From NCBI GenBank assembly GCA_009801015.1, contig VHZZ01000874.1, positions 82,817 through 132,992 on the forward strand: a stretch of DNA of 50,176 nucleotides, read 5' to 3'. Numbering within the stretch: position 1 is the first letter of the stretch; every line of letters starts with the position of its first letter. This DNA comes from Silene noctiflora. Its lineage: Eukaryota; Streptophyta; Magnoliopsida; Caryophyllales; Caryophyllaceae. A program made the position numbers and the translations under genes. This document shows positions 24,265-37,708 of this stretch, one piece after another. Under the pieces are notes generated by a model, which made no database searches, was not told where the DNA came from, and was given only the letters and a program-made list of their open reading frames with translations.

Positions 24265-24626
24265 ACTTTTTCGACGTTGTTATCTTGTTGAGATTTAATA
24301 ATTTTCAAAGGGGTTTCTTGGTTTTTATTTCAATCATATACTTGGATTATGCCAAGAATAAGGGTTTGTAGATAATGTTGTATAATTTGTTCAGGGTTAT
24401 TCGAGTCTGCTTCCATGACAACCTTTAAATTTTGGTTTGTTGTTTTGTAAATTAGGATATTTTTGGTTTATTAGGAATCGTGTTTTCTGTAAACCGGGGT
24501 TAGTATATAATAGGGGTTATTATCGGTCATGGTTACCAGTGGCGTGATATATAAGACATAGGTTTCTGGTTGTTTGTAATGCAAATCTTTTGCTTCATTT
24601 ATGTTTTCTCAGTAAATTAATCAAAG

Positions 24627-24650
24627 GATGATGATGATGATGATGATGAT
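24627..24650. repeat. GAT microsatellite
   Basis: Eight uninterrupted GAT units, about 360 bp after the SnRK2 stop codon. It probably lies at or beyond the transcript end and is a likely length-polymorphic marker. Confidence 0.9.
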
Positions 24651-24680
24651 TATTGGTTAGTTTGTCTTTCAAATTTGTAT

Positions 24681-24759
24681 TCTTCTGTCTCATTCCTTTA
24701 TTTACCTTCCATGTTCTTTGTGAGTATTTTTATCATCAAATTGATTGAGACGGAAGGAG
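24681..24759. mobile_element. Small Stowaway-like MITE downstream of SnRK2
   Basis: TTCTTCTGTCTCATTCC at the left faces TTGATTGAGACGGAAGGAG at the right, with TA on each side (24679-24680, 24760-24761). It is 79 bp with somewhat decayed arms and no coding capacity. Confidence 0.55.
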
Positions 24760-25566
24760 TATTTCGTCTTTTATATACTCTTTGCATCTGTTTGCACATG
24801 TATGCTGTATCAGCAAATTTGTTCACTTGGGAGGCATGGCACATGTGAAGCATCACCTATGTCGGCCTGTCGGGTATCGTGCATCAGGGGAAAGTGAATC
24901 TGACAATGCTGCCATTTTGGTTTACATCTGACTTCTGAGTGACTGAGTCTAGTTAGTACGGGTCATCTTGTCTGTGTTTTCATTTGGGTCAGATCGGTCG
25001 AGGGTCTAGTGACTCGAGTCATTTTGGATTAGGACATATTTTTAGTGGTAATCAAGTCATTGATGGATAAGGTTAGTTTGGGGTCACTCATGCATGTCGA
25101 GTTAGTTAATTTCGGTTTCTGGGCATATTTGGACCCGTCTCTACTCTATGGGTGGGTCGAGTTGGGTCCCATAATTCTGATTTGTCAGGTCTAAGACGAG
25201 GAGCATGGGCTGCATGGCCATGGGTGAGCATGATGCACGTCGCATGTGCATGTGAAATTGTGAATGTCATTGGGGAGATGAGCTGTTTACATCTTGCTTG
25301 TGACAGGAAGACGAATAGCGCCCTCTTACAATAAGGCAAGTGGGAGGGCAAGTGCGGGAGAAATGGAGCACCCCATGGATAGTGTCACTTGCATATCTAT
25401 TAGTTCAGAAATTAGATTTATATTACGAGTAATTTTTATTTTATTTGGTCGCTAAGTTTAAATCTAATACGAGTACATAATTTTCCGTCTACAATAGCAA
25501 AACAGTACACGGTTTATATTAATATGTACTCTCATAAAATTATGTGCTGTGTGTTTTTATACACCG

Positions 25567-25585
25567 TATATATATATATATATAT
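25567..25585. repeat. TA microsatellite
   Basis: An uninterrupted TA run of about nine units followed by a T run, in unoccupied intergenic DNA. Confidence 0.85.
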
Positions 25586-27555
25586 TTTTTTTATACAAAT
25601 AATATACTGTATATACAGAGTAATATACTAATATATAATCATAACAGAAATGATAGAATAATGTTGTAAAACGATCATTTTATAGGCTACACACTCATTA
25701 GTTGCAAATTACAATCAATATGTAAGCGTCTGTGTTTCTAAATAATAGAAATAAATCGTCTCACGCTATAAAACGATTTCAAGCAATAATTATTCAAATA
25801 GTGAAGTCGTACATTGATGTGGTGTATGGACTGTAGGGCATGCAGCAAAAGGACCAAGTTGCTTTGCAGAAATATCTGCCCAAAAAGCATCCGTGGCTTC
25901 CTCTTCCTGTCTTCCTGATCAGATTCTGTACCATGGAAAACGACTTATGCCGTCGTTTACACAAATTCTCATTTAAGACGGACATATCCTTCTTAAAACT
26001 TAAACGGGTCAATATTGCACATAAGACAAAAGCATATGCATTGAGATTAGGTATTATTTGACCCGTTTTATCCAGATATATCCATTTCCGTTTCATGTGA
26101 AAACCCGCCGAGCCTCCAGGTCTCATATGAGTATATGAATTCATTCAAGTACTTTGTATTATGCTAAAATGATGGCGATAGCCGATAGATCAGATCGGTA
26201 CGTGTACTACACAATCCAAAGGCGATCAAATTACTTATCCAAACCCAACCATATCTAATCTAAAACTTACATACCTAAACTGCAACCATCCAAACTTAGG
26301 CCACCAAGTTGGGTATCGAAAAATCTAACCGACACTAAAATGAAACTAAGAAAATTAATCATATGATTGAGACGGATTAAGATCTACAAGACAGACGGAG
26401 TCAGAGGAACTGTTCTATCACACTCGTGCCATCCCCTTACACGAATGCTACTCCGATAATTACAGTTTCGCATTCAAATGATGTCACATTGTCACCTGTC
26501 AATTAAAAATATCAGCAGGTTAGTTTTTCGTTCAGGTGAACGCACCTGTCATGTGCCATACTTGACAGATGAAAGAGCCAAGAAGCACATGACACATGAC
26601 AATTGTTTTCGGAACAAATCCATGAGACACCGAGAGTTTCAAACCATGATCGTCAATTAACAATAATGAATGGATTGTGGCTCAGATGAATCATCCATTT
26701 GAAACAGTCAACTAGAAGTAAAATAAGGAGAAAAAAATAATGACTAAGAAAAAAAACACAGAAGGGAGTCGATATACACGCAGGGCTCAGAAAGAAAAAA
26801 AGATTTGTGATGCTCTCTTCAGAAAATAAAAATAAAAAAGGAAAACGGGGAAAAAGGGTAAGATACAAATATACGATGATGACTTGATTTATCATATCTA
26901 AATTCCATGGAATGTTAACTATAACTAGTTTCGGACTTCGTTTGCTGGAGTCTCTCTACGACATCTTATGCTAGTATTGAGACTCGAAATAAGAATGATG
27001 AAAAGGAAGAAAGTAAATGAAAGCACCCAAGAATTGTCGATTCAATAACCTTGATCACATTACCTAATTAAGATTTTACATAAGATGTTTGACACTTTAA
27101 AATGCGGAAATGAAAGAAATTCACTCTTTCAAAACATGGACATTAACAATCTAATTGGGTTTGATTAAAATCAGTACAAAAAAACACCTAAATACAAACA
27201 GATGGAATTTTGCCACATCCTTTCTGTTATACGTAAAACCAGCAACTGCCAGCCATCCTCCCATCACCACAATTTAGTATTTTACCATGCGAATCGTCAG
27301 TAACATTCTCCTCCTCAAAACCAATTGCCACCAAATCGTCCTTCCTTACCGTGTTAATCTGCCCCACATCACGTACATCACGCGTTAATCTTCTTTTTTA
27401 GGGGTTGCGGTGGTAAGTAGATGAGATGGGATGGGATAATTAGAAGATTTAAATGGTCAACTAACTCTTTTTGCGCGGTAATTACTAATTAGGTGACACA
27501 TGTACTACTTTAAGAGTGACGACATACTCCAGATGAAGGTAAAGGACTTTACCTG

Positions 27556-30500
27556 TCAATGCTGACCCAGCAGTCCACGCAGAGAACCAGCAACTCCACG
27601 GCGCCGTCCCTATCTCGAAACCAAAAAAAGAACTCATAAAGAAGTATACATTCACTATTGTGTTACACCATCAAGAATGAAAAAAAGTATGGCCCATCTA
27701 GAAGGCGTATAACCAACCTTTTCGGTGTTAAACAAGTCTTCTGCCATAGCTTCCATCTGTTTCCTTCTTTTTTCTTCTTTCATGTGTTCACTAAGTTCCT
27801 TATCATAGTCAGAATCACTGCCAAAATTTTGTGTAATCATAGTAAGAAGAAGATAGCAAGGAGAAGATTAAAAAATAAAGGACACATCTCAATAATAATG
27901 TAATTCAATTAAACAAAACGCTAATAAGAAAATGTGAAACTTACTTGTACGGATACTTGGCAAATGGGACCAGATTGCTAAAGCTATTCCCGGATTGGGT
28001 GTTTGTCTGCACATCCGTGTAACAGCAACTGGTTAAATGGAGAAAAATAGGGAACAACATGGCGTGTAAGATTTTAGTGATAGATTTAAGGCTGTTTGCC
28101 ATTTTCATTGGGTATTTTCTGACTACATCTGCAGCTAAAATCTCGAGAAAGCTAGGAATCTAGCATCTTCACAGTTTAGTGAACTTTTACAGGAATTTGG
28201 TAGATCTTAACTATGTTCAAGTCACATACCTTTCTGAAACGCTTGAAATTAATAGTTCCATCCTGCGAATCTAAACTAGTTGCGCTTGGAGGGTTAACAT
28301 GCCGAACAATTAAATTCTGGCTGTACAAAATATCCACGTTCACACTATCCAGATCTTCAACCTTTGCTCTCACATGTTCTTTATTCGGCTCCACAAAATG
28401 CGAACGTTCCTGATTTTCAATTTTTCCTTTGACGGGTGTTCTATTCAGCTTCACATCTACACTTTCCATATTTTCACTCTTTTGTTGTTCACATGCATTT
28501 ACAGGTTCTACATGGGTTATAATTGGATGCTCTGAAGTGGCTGATTCTGTTTCTGTCTCTGCATCAGACTCCGCTACTATAGTCTCACCAGTCGAGCACG
28601 AGGACGAAATAAGAACTGCAGACACAGTACTTATACTAGTCAAAGATATACACAATAATGCCGGTGATATTGGAGAACAGATACCAACTCTCACATAAAA
28701 GTGGATTAAATATACTTCATCCCATTTATGTACTCCTTATTTGTTGGTCAAAAATTTTCAACTTTGACCATAACTTCCACATAATATGTAGAGATACAAT
28801 GTAAAAAGAGTCTAGTTTAATATATATAAAGTAACTATGTCGTATTTTCATATGAAAAATTGTTATTGGTAATGTATATTTTGAGAAAAAGTTGACCAAA
28901 ATTGACATTGTTAGACCATGACATCAAATGGATACAGCATAAATGGAACGTAGGCAGTATACACTAGCTTGACTCAAGATCATTCATCACTAAGAGTCCA
29001 AAGGCCCTTACTGGCTGTGCGTTCAATTTCTAGACTTCTAATTTCTAAACACATGCAAGAAAATGTAGAAAACTAATGTAGAGTTATCCATAAGAAATGA
29101 ACTGAAATTTGAATACACTAAAGGCTATAGACATTTGCAACACACTTTCAGGGATAAAACGTCCTTGATCAAGGCATTAAGAAATCCAGAAATGAAGCCA
29201 CTTACTTGATGGAGATATGATGATTGATGAATCCAGGTACCCAGATATTACAGAAGAAATCAATTCAACCTCATTTACTTTAGATAGAGCGTTCCTGTGA
29301 CGGAAGTTATCAGTAGATGCAGAAGGATTTACAAGCACTAAGCGGTTAGAATCTGCATCTTGTAGGTCCTGTTTCAAAAATTTGATTGGATACACCAAAT
29401 TCAGCTAAGTGGCAAACATGCACACGAACTTCCATATCATTCAAAGGAGGAAAATCGAAATTATTAACAAATACTCCCTCAAGTGATTATATTGCCCCCA
29501 TTTAACTTTGATCATCAAACGATGTCGATTTAACTGATAATTTTCTCATAATATACAATAGCAATAATTTGTAAACACGATAATATTAATGTTGTTTTTT
29601 ACTCGAAAAAAGACACTTGGGATTTTTACCAATGTTTACAAACCAGGCCACTTAACCCTTCAAACATCTAATTTCTACTCAGAGAGCCTACTGCCACTAG
29701 TTGGCCTAAAATCCAGAAGTAAAAAGCTTTACTCATGGCAGAGGCAAATTTCCAGCAGATTTATTAAACAAACGATGACGGCGTTCTACTAGACTCTATA
29801 GCATATAATATTCAGGTCTTTCGCACAGATAAATTCAGACATTGGAGATTAAAAGATAAATAAAATAATTTGATTTACGTCAAAAGTCTTAAGTACTCCC
29901 AAGCAAAACAACATGCTATTTGACCAAAATACGATGATGAACTTTTTGTAACTACCAGAATTTATGGTATGGGTAAAAGTGATTTTAGTAGATGGTTTTA
30001 CAAAATCTAAGGTGTAAAAAAGTTTTACAGGAGACTTCATCTATAAATAGGGAAGGATAACCAAAAAGGGGAGGACAACGTGAACAAAGGACTGAGTGAA
30101 GTGCTTAACCAAATAAGGGTTAACATGTCTTTCACATCCCATCCTATTAAGCTTACGGATCCATATTAACTACCTATAAATTGATCTTATATAAGAGGCT
30201 TGCTCAATCATTAGAGTTGTCCTACGCAATATGACCGTCGCTTATACATCATAAGTGGACCAAAACAAACACAATTAGCTGGACTCTTATTATGAAGCGC
30301 ATATTATTGCATGGGCCAGATTGCTTCATTTTTAATATTTTCATGAACAGCCAATTACCTATAGATGACAATTATACGCCTCAGAGAGCAACAAAAGGGC
30401 AGAGGACTCATGTCCAACCAGTTATTAGCTAAGACTTAAGAGAATATGTCAGTCAGTAAAGTCATGAGCAGATGACCCCATGGGGTCATGGGGAATTGGG

Positions 30501-33500
30501 AAATAATCATACTAGAGCACAAAAGTAAGCTCAGCTCCATAGAAGCAAGAAGTTTGGCCAAATAATGTACAAACAGTTTAACTTGCATCGCAACTTACGT
30601 GCAAGAAGAAAATCTACAAACTAGTAAAGAATAATGATGCTCAGGTGAAGCAAGGTTTTGTTTAAAATAATACTAGTAATAATAATAGTATTAATGTAGA
30701 AAAATATGTTACACTTAACCTGGCTGTTAGAATCGAAGTCCTCAATAGAAATAACATTAGCGCCAGAAACTTCCAGCAATGCTTGCATCCTATCTTGAAA
30801 TCTATACTGCATCATTAGAATAATCAAACCAAATTGATTTTTACAGTCAGTTGCGAGCACAAAGCAGGAAAATCGTGACAGGAAGAGAATATCCACCTAT
30901 CATACCTACGGGTTTGAGGGCATCCACAATGATTGATTTTTAGCACTAATTTGGTCCCTATTAAAGATCAACCCGAAAAAAAACAACCATTGATGAGTAA
31001 TCCTTAAGCAGTCAACTGAGGAACTTTCTCAAGGGCAGTTGGTTTTTGGGTTGTGAAACAGAAAAGTAAAGAAAATTTGGTATACATTTGAAAAATTGTT
31101 CGTCGATGAGTGTAGTTTTGTATAAGGGTTACAATGTAGGATGGTGTGCTAATGGTAGGAGTTGATAAGGAGCTTCTTTCATTGTGGATGCCCTGACAAC
31201 TTCTCCATACGTACTAGCACAACACTTAAATTTTTTGTTTCGTCTATTTATATCATTCGCATTAACTTTGGTTTAGAATGAATTGGAAAAGGCCTCCACG
31301 GCTAGTTCCGTGAAAACTGTTTAGATGAGAGCTTAACAAAGAGTACCACCACTAAGATTGATACTTGGAGAGTGAGAGGTGGTAATTGACTCGTTATTAT
31401 ACAATCAGGCAATCAGCAATATACAACAACAACAACAACAACATCAGAGCCTTAATCCCAAAATGATTTAGGGTCAGCTGACATGAATCATCCTTTAGAA
31501 CCGTCCATGGGTGAACGCACACCTCAAAAAGCGAAAATATAGAGAAGGAAAATTGAAAAACAAAAGGTGAGTGAAACATAATACAAAAGCCAAGGTAAAC
31601 TTATAGGTTTTAAAATCGAAGTCCGGATTTTTTTTATAGAAACTTAAAATTTAAATCGAGAATAAAGATTAAAACGATTTTGAAAACCGAAGTAAAACTT
31701 AAGGGTCCGGAATACCTTAAAAGTAAACCAAGTATTAATATATAAGACAGTTGTTGGTAAAAAGGTTTAATAAATCCGAAAAAAGCAAATAGATTTTTAA
31801 AAATTAAATAAAAACAAAAAAATACACTACCTTATCTTTTGAATCCAACAGAAAAGTGTATCCTCTTAGACAGTTTTCACGGGTTCTGTAATCAGCCACT
31901 GTCACAGATGCACCATCCAAAGTTAATGTTGGAATGTATCTGTCACCAGTGCAACAAATAATTAGAGATTTGTTAAATATACTATTAGTAGAAAAGAATC
32001 AACGCAATTAAAAGGAATAATTTACTGCTTACGAACTATAGCTTGGAATTTCATTACGGATCCTGTTTGTTGCTACAAACTGCACATAATAGCATGCCAT
32101 TAACAGTTAGAGAAATAGCATGTCTAATACAATTACAAGTTTACAACATGTACCAAGTGATTAACGAAATTAGATCGAAAATTTAAAGACATAGAAAGAG
32201 GTCAATGATTACTTGCCAAATTAAGAAAGAAAAGGCTCAAACATATACCTCCTCCATCCATTAATAAATTTCTTTGTTTACTTTTCTTTGCAAAAGTTAC
32301 GAAACATAATAAGATGCGGATGAAAACCTATGTTGATGAAAGATGTGGTGTCGCAAACCGCAATGACCCACAAAATAGAAAACAGGAAGTTTATTTATGG
32401 ACAAAGGGAGTGCCACATTAGAGCTAAAAAAAAAGAAGAAGAAGCCTTAATTTACCTCTAACCAAGTGCTTAATACTAAAGGCTTCTGGGATAAAATCGC
32501 ATCAATTATCCCCTCGGTGACAGGCATAAATGGGTCAACAATTACATGGGTGCACTGAGTAGTCCACTCGTGAGTAACATGAGCACCTAGAAGAAGAATT
32601 TGAGTTAGCCTAGGAAAGTATGACAACTACACATGATAAACATTACATATATCCTAACATCACAGTGCATTAAAACGAGAATTTGACTTCTGCGTCTTAA
32701 ATTACTTATCGAGTTTTCCTACATTGTAGGCATTCATTTACATAAATTGATAAAAAAAAAAATTAAAAAAATACAGCGAGGAATAAAATGTACAATAAAT
32801 TTGCTTAAGTACCGCGCTAGTTGTCAAATTTCTGTTTGACCCAAGCATCAAATAAAAATGGGCTCTCATGAGTTCTACCAGTTCCTAAACGGACTCTAGA
32901 GTTTCATAAGTTCCTAAATCCAACAATCAATGCCAACATTAAATATGAGCAAGCTGTAAGCAGGGTAGGACTCAGGACTCATATAGTGGATTGTAGTAGT
33001 TGTCAGGGCAAAGGGTAACATTTCCAGAACAAACTGGAGACCTGATTGCGTTTGTTTTATCAACATAAAACTCAAGACGTATGCATATCCACAAAGTCAG
33101 AAACCTACTACGCAAATGCATACAATGGACCAAGTCTAGATGGCATTGGCAGTTTAACATGACTACGAAACTGGAAAGACAATAACTGAATATGGTGGCA
33201 GTACATAATAACTAACAAGGAAAAAAAAAGAATTGCACGCAAATGGATAAGACTGTATTACTAACCTATAGATGACACTCTGTCTTGTGTGGAAGGTGTT
33301 CCTTGCGAGCTTGTGAAATTGCAAAGGTAGAATTTCAGTGGAACATAACAGAATCTGTTCAAAAAATTTCCAAAGATAGGAAGAGGCCAGGCGTAATGAG
33401 TATGGTCCACAAAGTAAGCAGGATGAGAAAAGAACGATTTGAAACCAACAAAACAACATTATCCCATTGCCTCATATGCTCCCAACTACTGCGGGTTATG

Positions 33501-35400
33501 GCTCCACAAAAAGATTTTCGATGGAATACTTGTACTCCTCGGTAATTTAAACATTCTTTCCATTTGACTTAACATGGTCTCCAAGAAGGCACTTTGATCA
33601 TCGACTTTCAACATTCTCATATTAATTTTTTTGGTTGAAAAACATAGTTTTGAGAAGATTTATCGATAGCAAATATATAAACTTTAGTATCACATTATTA
33701 ATTTACTCTGTATTATACTTTGACGGTATTGAAACCTTGACCTCCTACAGTCAAATGCGACTAACATTATATTACTAGGGGAGTTATTAGTACCACGCAA
33801 TTTATCACCGTTAAATAATAACACAAATGGACTAATACATCTGAGTAACTGAAAAAAGAAGCACCTGAAAGTCACAGTACCAGTGCCAAAGGAAATCAGG
33901 TCTCCATCTTTCAAGTACATTTCCCTGCCAGGGCACTCATGCACTCTTTCTTTTACGTGAGAATCTCGATCAATAACGGTTCCATACTTCGAGCAGTCTC
34001 TAATCCGAACTTTTGAGGAGGTACTAGATGACAAAGAGTCAAAAGGTTCCATGTCATCTACAGTTATCTCGGCATGAACACGTGATACTCCTTTATCATT
34101 GCCAACTGTCACATCGCAGCCTAAATGCAAGGAACAAACATATAAGAATATTGCATATTGTAATCTAGATGAGCCGACTTTGATAATTAAGAGCGTACAA
34201 ACGTCCAACAAGAGACAAAGACTTTGGGTTCCAGACAGACATTAGCTTTCATAACTGAGAGTCATGAATTGTACTTGAACGCAACGGCCGTATAGATGTC
34301 TTATAAACCTTTTCTGCCATTTTCATATAAAAAAATACCTTTCCTGCCAACCTTGTAAGCTCCCTTTGCATATATGTAATACTTATTTTCCCCTGTAATA
34401 CAAATTCAACAAGGAAGTTAAATGTTTTGTATTAAGAAAAAAAGATGGGATCTGCAAAATCATGTTTGTCACTATATCAACATTGTAACAAATGCGGAAG
34501 TCGAGATAACATGCCCACTCGTACAACTGTGGTATGTGATTGAGGGCATGACACCTTTCATTATTTTTGCAGCTGACATCTATACAGTATATCAGTGACA
34601 CCTAGCAGGTAATTTTTCCGTTTCTCTATTTCATAAGAATTATGCTAGTTGCAAGAAGCCAGCTGACATAAAGCGCCTAGAAAGCACTCTGTAGTCCGTA
34701 CAACAGAGACCATTTTTTGTGACACAGTTATTTGTATCAAATCTCACTCCATTTCAATTTATAAACTTAGAATCTCAATTTTCCTGTTCTCTTCCCATTG
34801 GTCTAGACAAGATCCTCTGATACCTCATACTAGGTGACCACGGTTTCAGTGATTGAGCATCCCATGAAGGTCGCTGATTTTTTTTAATTCTATACTCCCT
34901 CCTATTCGTTGGAATCGCCATGGAAAGCATGCATAGCACAAATAGTCAAATACTATAAACCTAAAAAAACAACCACATAAAAATAAAAAGGGTGACAACT
35001 GCTCTAACTTACTCCAACTCGGCTCTATTGTCGGACTGAATAGGGGGCCAGGGTGTCAAATACGGTTATTTTGTGCTATTCTTTGGTCTAAAATGGAGTG
35101 TCAAGTGCTGTGTTGGATTACCCGAGTGTCAAACACGGGACAAGCAACCAAAAGTGAAGTGTGAGAGCAACATAACAGCCTACAAACTACCACCACAAAG
35201 CTAAAATAACATCAAAGATACTCCCTGTTAAATTCGAATATCACGGTCAACAATAGTTTTCATTAATAAAACCCTAAACCTCTAAACAATGGATATGAAC
35301 ATGATGCAAACAAAATTATAATAAAAGAAAATTCAATAGTAACCCGAAATCAGGAAGACAAACCTGAAAGAGGATCAACAGGGAAAAAACCCCAAACCAT
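27556..35400 (-). CDS. NBS1: NBS1, FHA/BRCT subunit of the MRE11-RAD50-NBS1 DNA-repair complex
   Basis: Thirteen exons in transcript order: 35400-35364, 34392-34339, 34120-33865, 33354-33266, 32586-32456, 32079-32033, 31939-31831, 30806-30720, 29368-29206, 28615-28230, 28006-27945, 27817-27718, 27609-27556. Phases all agree, giving 524 aa (Arabidopsis about 542). Start MVWGFFPVDPLSGENKYY has an in-frame TAA directly before it. FHA phosphopeptide-binding domain: GRKG (28-31) and SRVHAE (43-48). Tandem BRCT repeats follow (about 115-325). The C-terminal INFKRFRK (446-453) matches the MRE11-binding NFKKFKK motif of human NBS1, and EEKRRKQMEAMAEDLF (about 488-503) matches the acidic ATM-binding region. 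The protein recruits MRE11-RAD50 and ATM to double-strand breaks in the nucleus. Exon 13 encodes only 17 residues (Arg/Gly-rich, GSLRGLLGQH). Introns carry several MITEs and a retroposon tail. Confidence 0.93.
28715..28958. mobile_element. Stowaway-like MITE in NBS1 intron 9
   Basis: CTTCATCCCATTTATG faces CATAAATGGAACGTAGGCAG, and inner arms TTGGTCAAAAATTTTCAACTT and AAGTTGACC also pair. It is flanked by TATA/TATA. The body is about 244 bp, AT-rich and non-coding, with diverged ends. Confidence 0.55.
31423..31540 (-). mobile_element. 3' end of an RTE-type LINE or partner SINE in NBS1 intron 7
   Basis: Read on the minus strand, the sequence TGATTCATGTCAGCTGACCC is followed by CATTTTGGGATTAAGGC and then a TTG trinucleotide tail (seven units). 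That layout, a GGGATTAAGGCT-like box followed by (TTG)n, is the familiar 3' end of plant RTE-type LINEs and SINEs that share it. It lies in the same orientation as NBS1. The 5' limit is uncertain and no reverse transcriptase is present. Confidence 0.5.
32248..32410. mobile_element. Stowaway-like MITE in NBS1 intron 5
   Basis: CTCCTCCATCCATTAATAAA faces TTTATTTATGGACAAAGGGAG about 160 bp away. TA lies at the left border, with TG at the right as a one-base decay. It is non-coding. Confidence 0.5.
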
Positions 35401-35513
35401 TTAATCTATTGATTAACTCTACACTCTGCAATCTGCACACCCCACCAATTTTAGCAACCAAGTAAGTTAATTTATCCCAAAATTTATACAAGTTTACAGC
35501 TTTATACCAAAAA

Positions 35514-35605
35514 CACTCTCTCCGTCTAATTATTTGTTTACCTTTGATAAAAATATCGCTCGAATGGCATAAAAAGGTACACAAATGGTTGGGACGAAAT
35601 GATTA
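35514..35605. mobile_element. Degenerate Stowaway-like MITE upstream of NBS1
   Basis: CTCTCTCCGTCTAATTATTTG followed by TTTACCTT faces AAGGTACACAAATGGTTGG and ACGAAATG on the other arm. The arms are imperfect and the borders approximate. It lies about 110 bp from the NBS1 start codon and may be in the leader. Confidence 0.4.
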
Positions 35606-36847
35606 CTTAATAGGTTCAAAAAGGGATTGACCCTTGAAGCAAATTAACATGCACCCACAAAAGTAAATGCTGTAAAAACTAAACAGTGAAAAAAAAAAAT
35701 CAAATTCGTTATGAATAGAAGAACAATCAAAGACCCAGAAATGTAAGCAAGGAAATTAACAAAATGACTGCAAAAAATTGAATAGCATGAATGACTCACC
35801 CTCTTGAAGCAATGTGATGTCGTGATGTTCGAATTTTCGACGGAACCGTGTTACGGATCCGATACAAAGTTAGCGGGTTAAAATTGACTCTCACTTTTGT
35901 AATTGGGTTAATATGGACACGATTAAAAGTAATGTATATAGGTCAGGCTCAAATTATACTCTTGACACAAATTCAATACGAATAACCTGTTTATTTAATG
36001 AGTTGCGATTAAAATAGTAAGCTTGAGAATTTGTGTGCCATTAGTTAGCACCTACTTCCAATCCGAAAGAAAGATCCGTACAATAAATAATATCATTCGA
36101 AATTCGCCACATCATGCTTCCTTACCCGCCTCATTTTGAACGTGACAGTTGAAATGCCCTATTTCTGATAACAAATTTGTAATTTCGAATAAAATTTTGG
36201 AGAACAACAACATTTTTTATCAGTAGACTAACATTTCAAAGAGTAAAGTTAGGAATAATAGGGAGAACTGGTGAGCCTCGTCTAAATAATATGGAAAGTG
36301 TGTACTAGTTAGCATTGTCTAAAAGGCGCAACTAAAATGCACGAAACATTTTGGATAGTGCCTATTCAAAGGCGCGTTTTTTTAAACTAAGGGGCTTATA
36401 GAAGTTAGGGTTTCATCTAAAAACCAATTTGTGATATGAGCAATTGCCCACTAGCTTATAAACTAGTCTCCTCACCGCTCTAAATCTATCGATGTGGGAC
36501 AATACCCCAACGACCTACACACACCGAAAGAGACCTCCACATTAACAAAGAGGTTGTTTTCGAATCACCCTAAACATGATATTTTGGAAAGGGATGATAA
36601 GCAAATAATTAACCCAACAAGTAGCATCAAAGAATTGTTTCACTGTTAAGTTCAATTTTTTTTTTTTTATAGTTTATATGTAATATACTAAACAAAATAT
36701 ATAATTTAATTATCTACATATGATTTATAGAAAAGTATAGCAAAACAAATTCTGTCGAATCCCAACCCGTTATGACAAGATTTCCTATTTCGAGACGGTC
36801 AGAAAAAAAAAACACTTTGTTTACTTCATACGTAGTAAAGTCGTAGT

Positions 36848-37424
36848 TAGACCTGTCAAACGGGTCGGGCGGGTCGGGTCATACGGGTCGGGTCAGAATA
36901 CGGGTCGGGCCGGATACGGGTCGGGTTAGGGTCAGAATACGGGTCAAGAAATAATTTCTAACGTCTTTTTAATTTATTTTTTAATTAAAAAAATAATTTT
37001 TAAAAACGTAAAACATATTTAAAATTAATATGTTAATCATATTCAACGTTTACATTAGTTATTTCAACGTTTACATTAATTATATTGACATAATTATTAA
37101 ATTAAAGTTTTTTTAATAATTATTTTAGTATCAAGTATTGTAAAAGTGATATAAAATTGACTTTTTAGATATGTTTGTAATTTTTAATAATAAAAAAACA
37201 ATTTTTTAACAATTTTTTTCAAATATAATATAAAAATATTAATATTTTAATAAAAATCTTGATTTATCTTTGACCCAACTGGTCGACCCGTTCGGGTCGG
37301 GTCTTGACCCTAAAATAACGGGTCATTTCGGGTTCGGGTCACGGGTCGAAAAAACCGGGTTTGTAACCCTAAAAACGGGTCGGGCGGGTCGGGTTTCGGG
37401 TCGGGTCGAGTTTTGACAGGTCTA
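36848..37424. mobile_element. hAT-type non-autonomous element with GGGTCGGG subterminal arrays
   Basis: The ends TAGACCTGTCAAA and TTTTGACAGGTCTA are complementary. They are flanked by a perfect 8-bp duplication GTCGTAGT (36840-36847, 37425-37432), the hAT signature. About 100 bp inside each end are arrays of GGGTCGGG/CGGGTC units; the middle is very AT-rich. It is 577 bp with no transposase. Confidence 0.85.
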
Positions 37425-37708
37425 GTCGTAGTACATATTATTAATTTTTTTTTTAATCGTGTAAAATCCTAACCTAGATAGCTACATGAAACTTTAAACT
37501 TTCTAGGAGAAGTTTAGAATTAAAATAACCTAATTTTCAGTTACTCTTATGTAAAGACCGTCATACAATACAACAATGCTATTGTTTGCTAGCGATAAAT
37601 GAGGTGCATGACAAATAATGGAGTGATCATATGTCATACTCCGTACAACAGTCTTATATAAATGTGTAGTGTACTAGTGTGTACCTAATTTTACACTGAC
37701 TATAAACA

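Larger units (their letters stand above)
24265..27555. other. Intergenic region between convergent SnRK2 and NBS1
   Basis: Both 3' UTRs should end in here. I see no gene. Recognisable contents are a GAT microsatellite (24627-24650), a small Stowaway-like MITE (24681-24759) and a TA microsatellite (25567-25585). The rest is AT-rich unique-looking sequence with only short, low-quality frames. Confidence 0.55.
35401..37708. other. Region between NBS1 start and MLO stop (NBS1 upstream)
   Basis: NBS1 and MLO are tandem on the minus strand, so this holds the NBS1 promoter and the MLO 3' UTR. On the minus strand a GGGTGAGT donor-like site near 35811 could end a non-coding first exon of NBS1, unproven. 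A Stowaway-like pair lies at 35514-35605 and a hAT-type element at 36848-37424. No other coding frame is convincing. Confidence 0.45.

Noticed and set aside
24009..24308. Ser-rich minus-strand open frame opposite SnRK2 exon 9
   Set aside because: It is the mirror of the Glu/Asp-rich SnRK2 tail and has no independent support.
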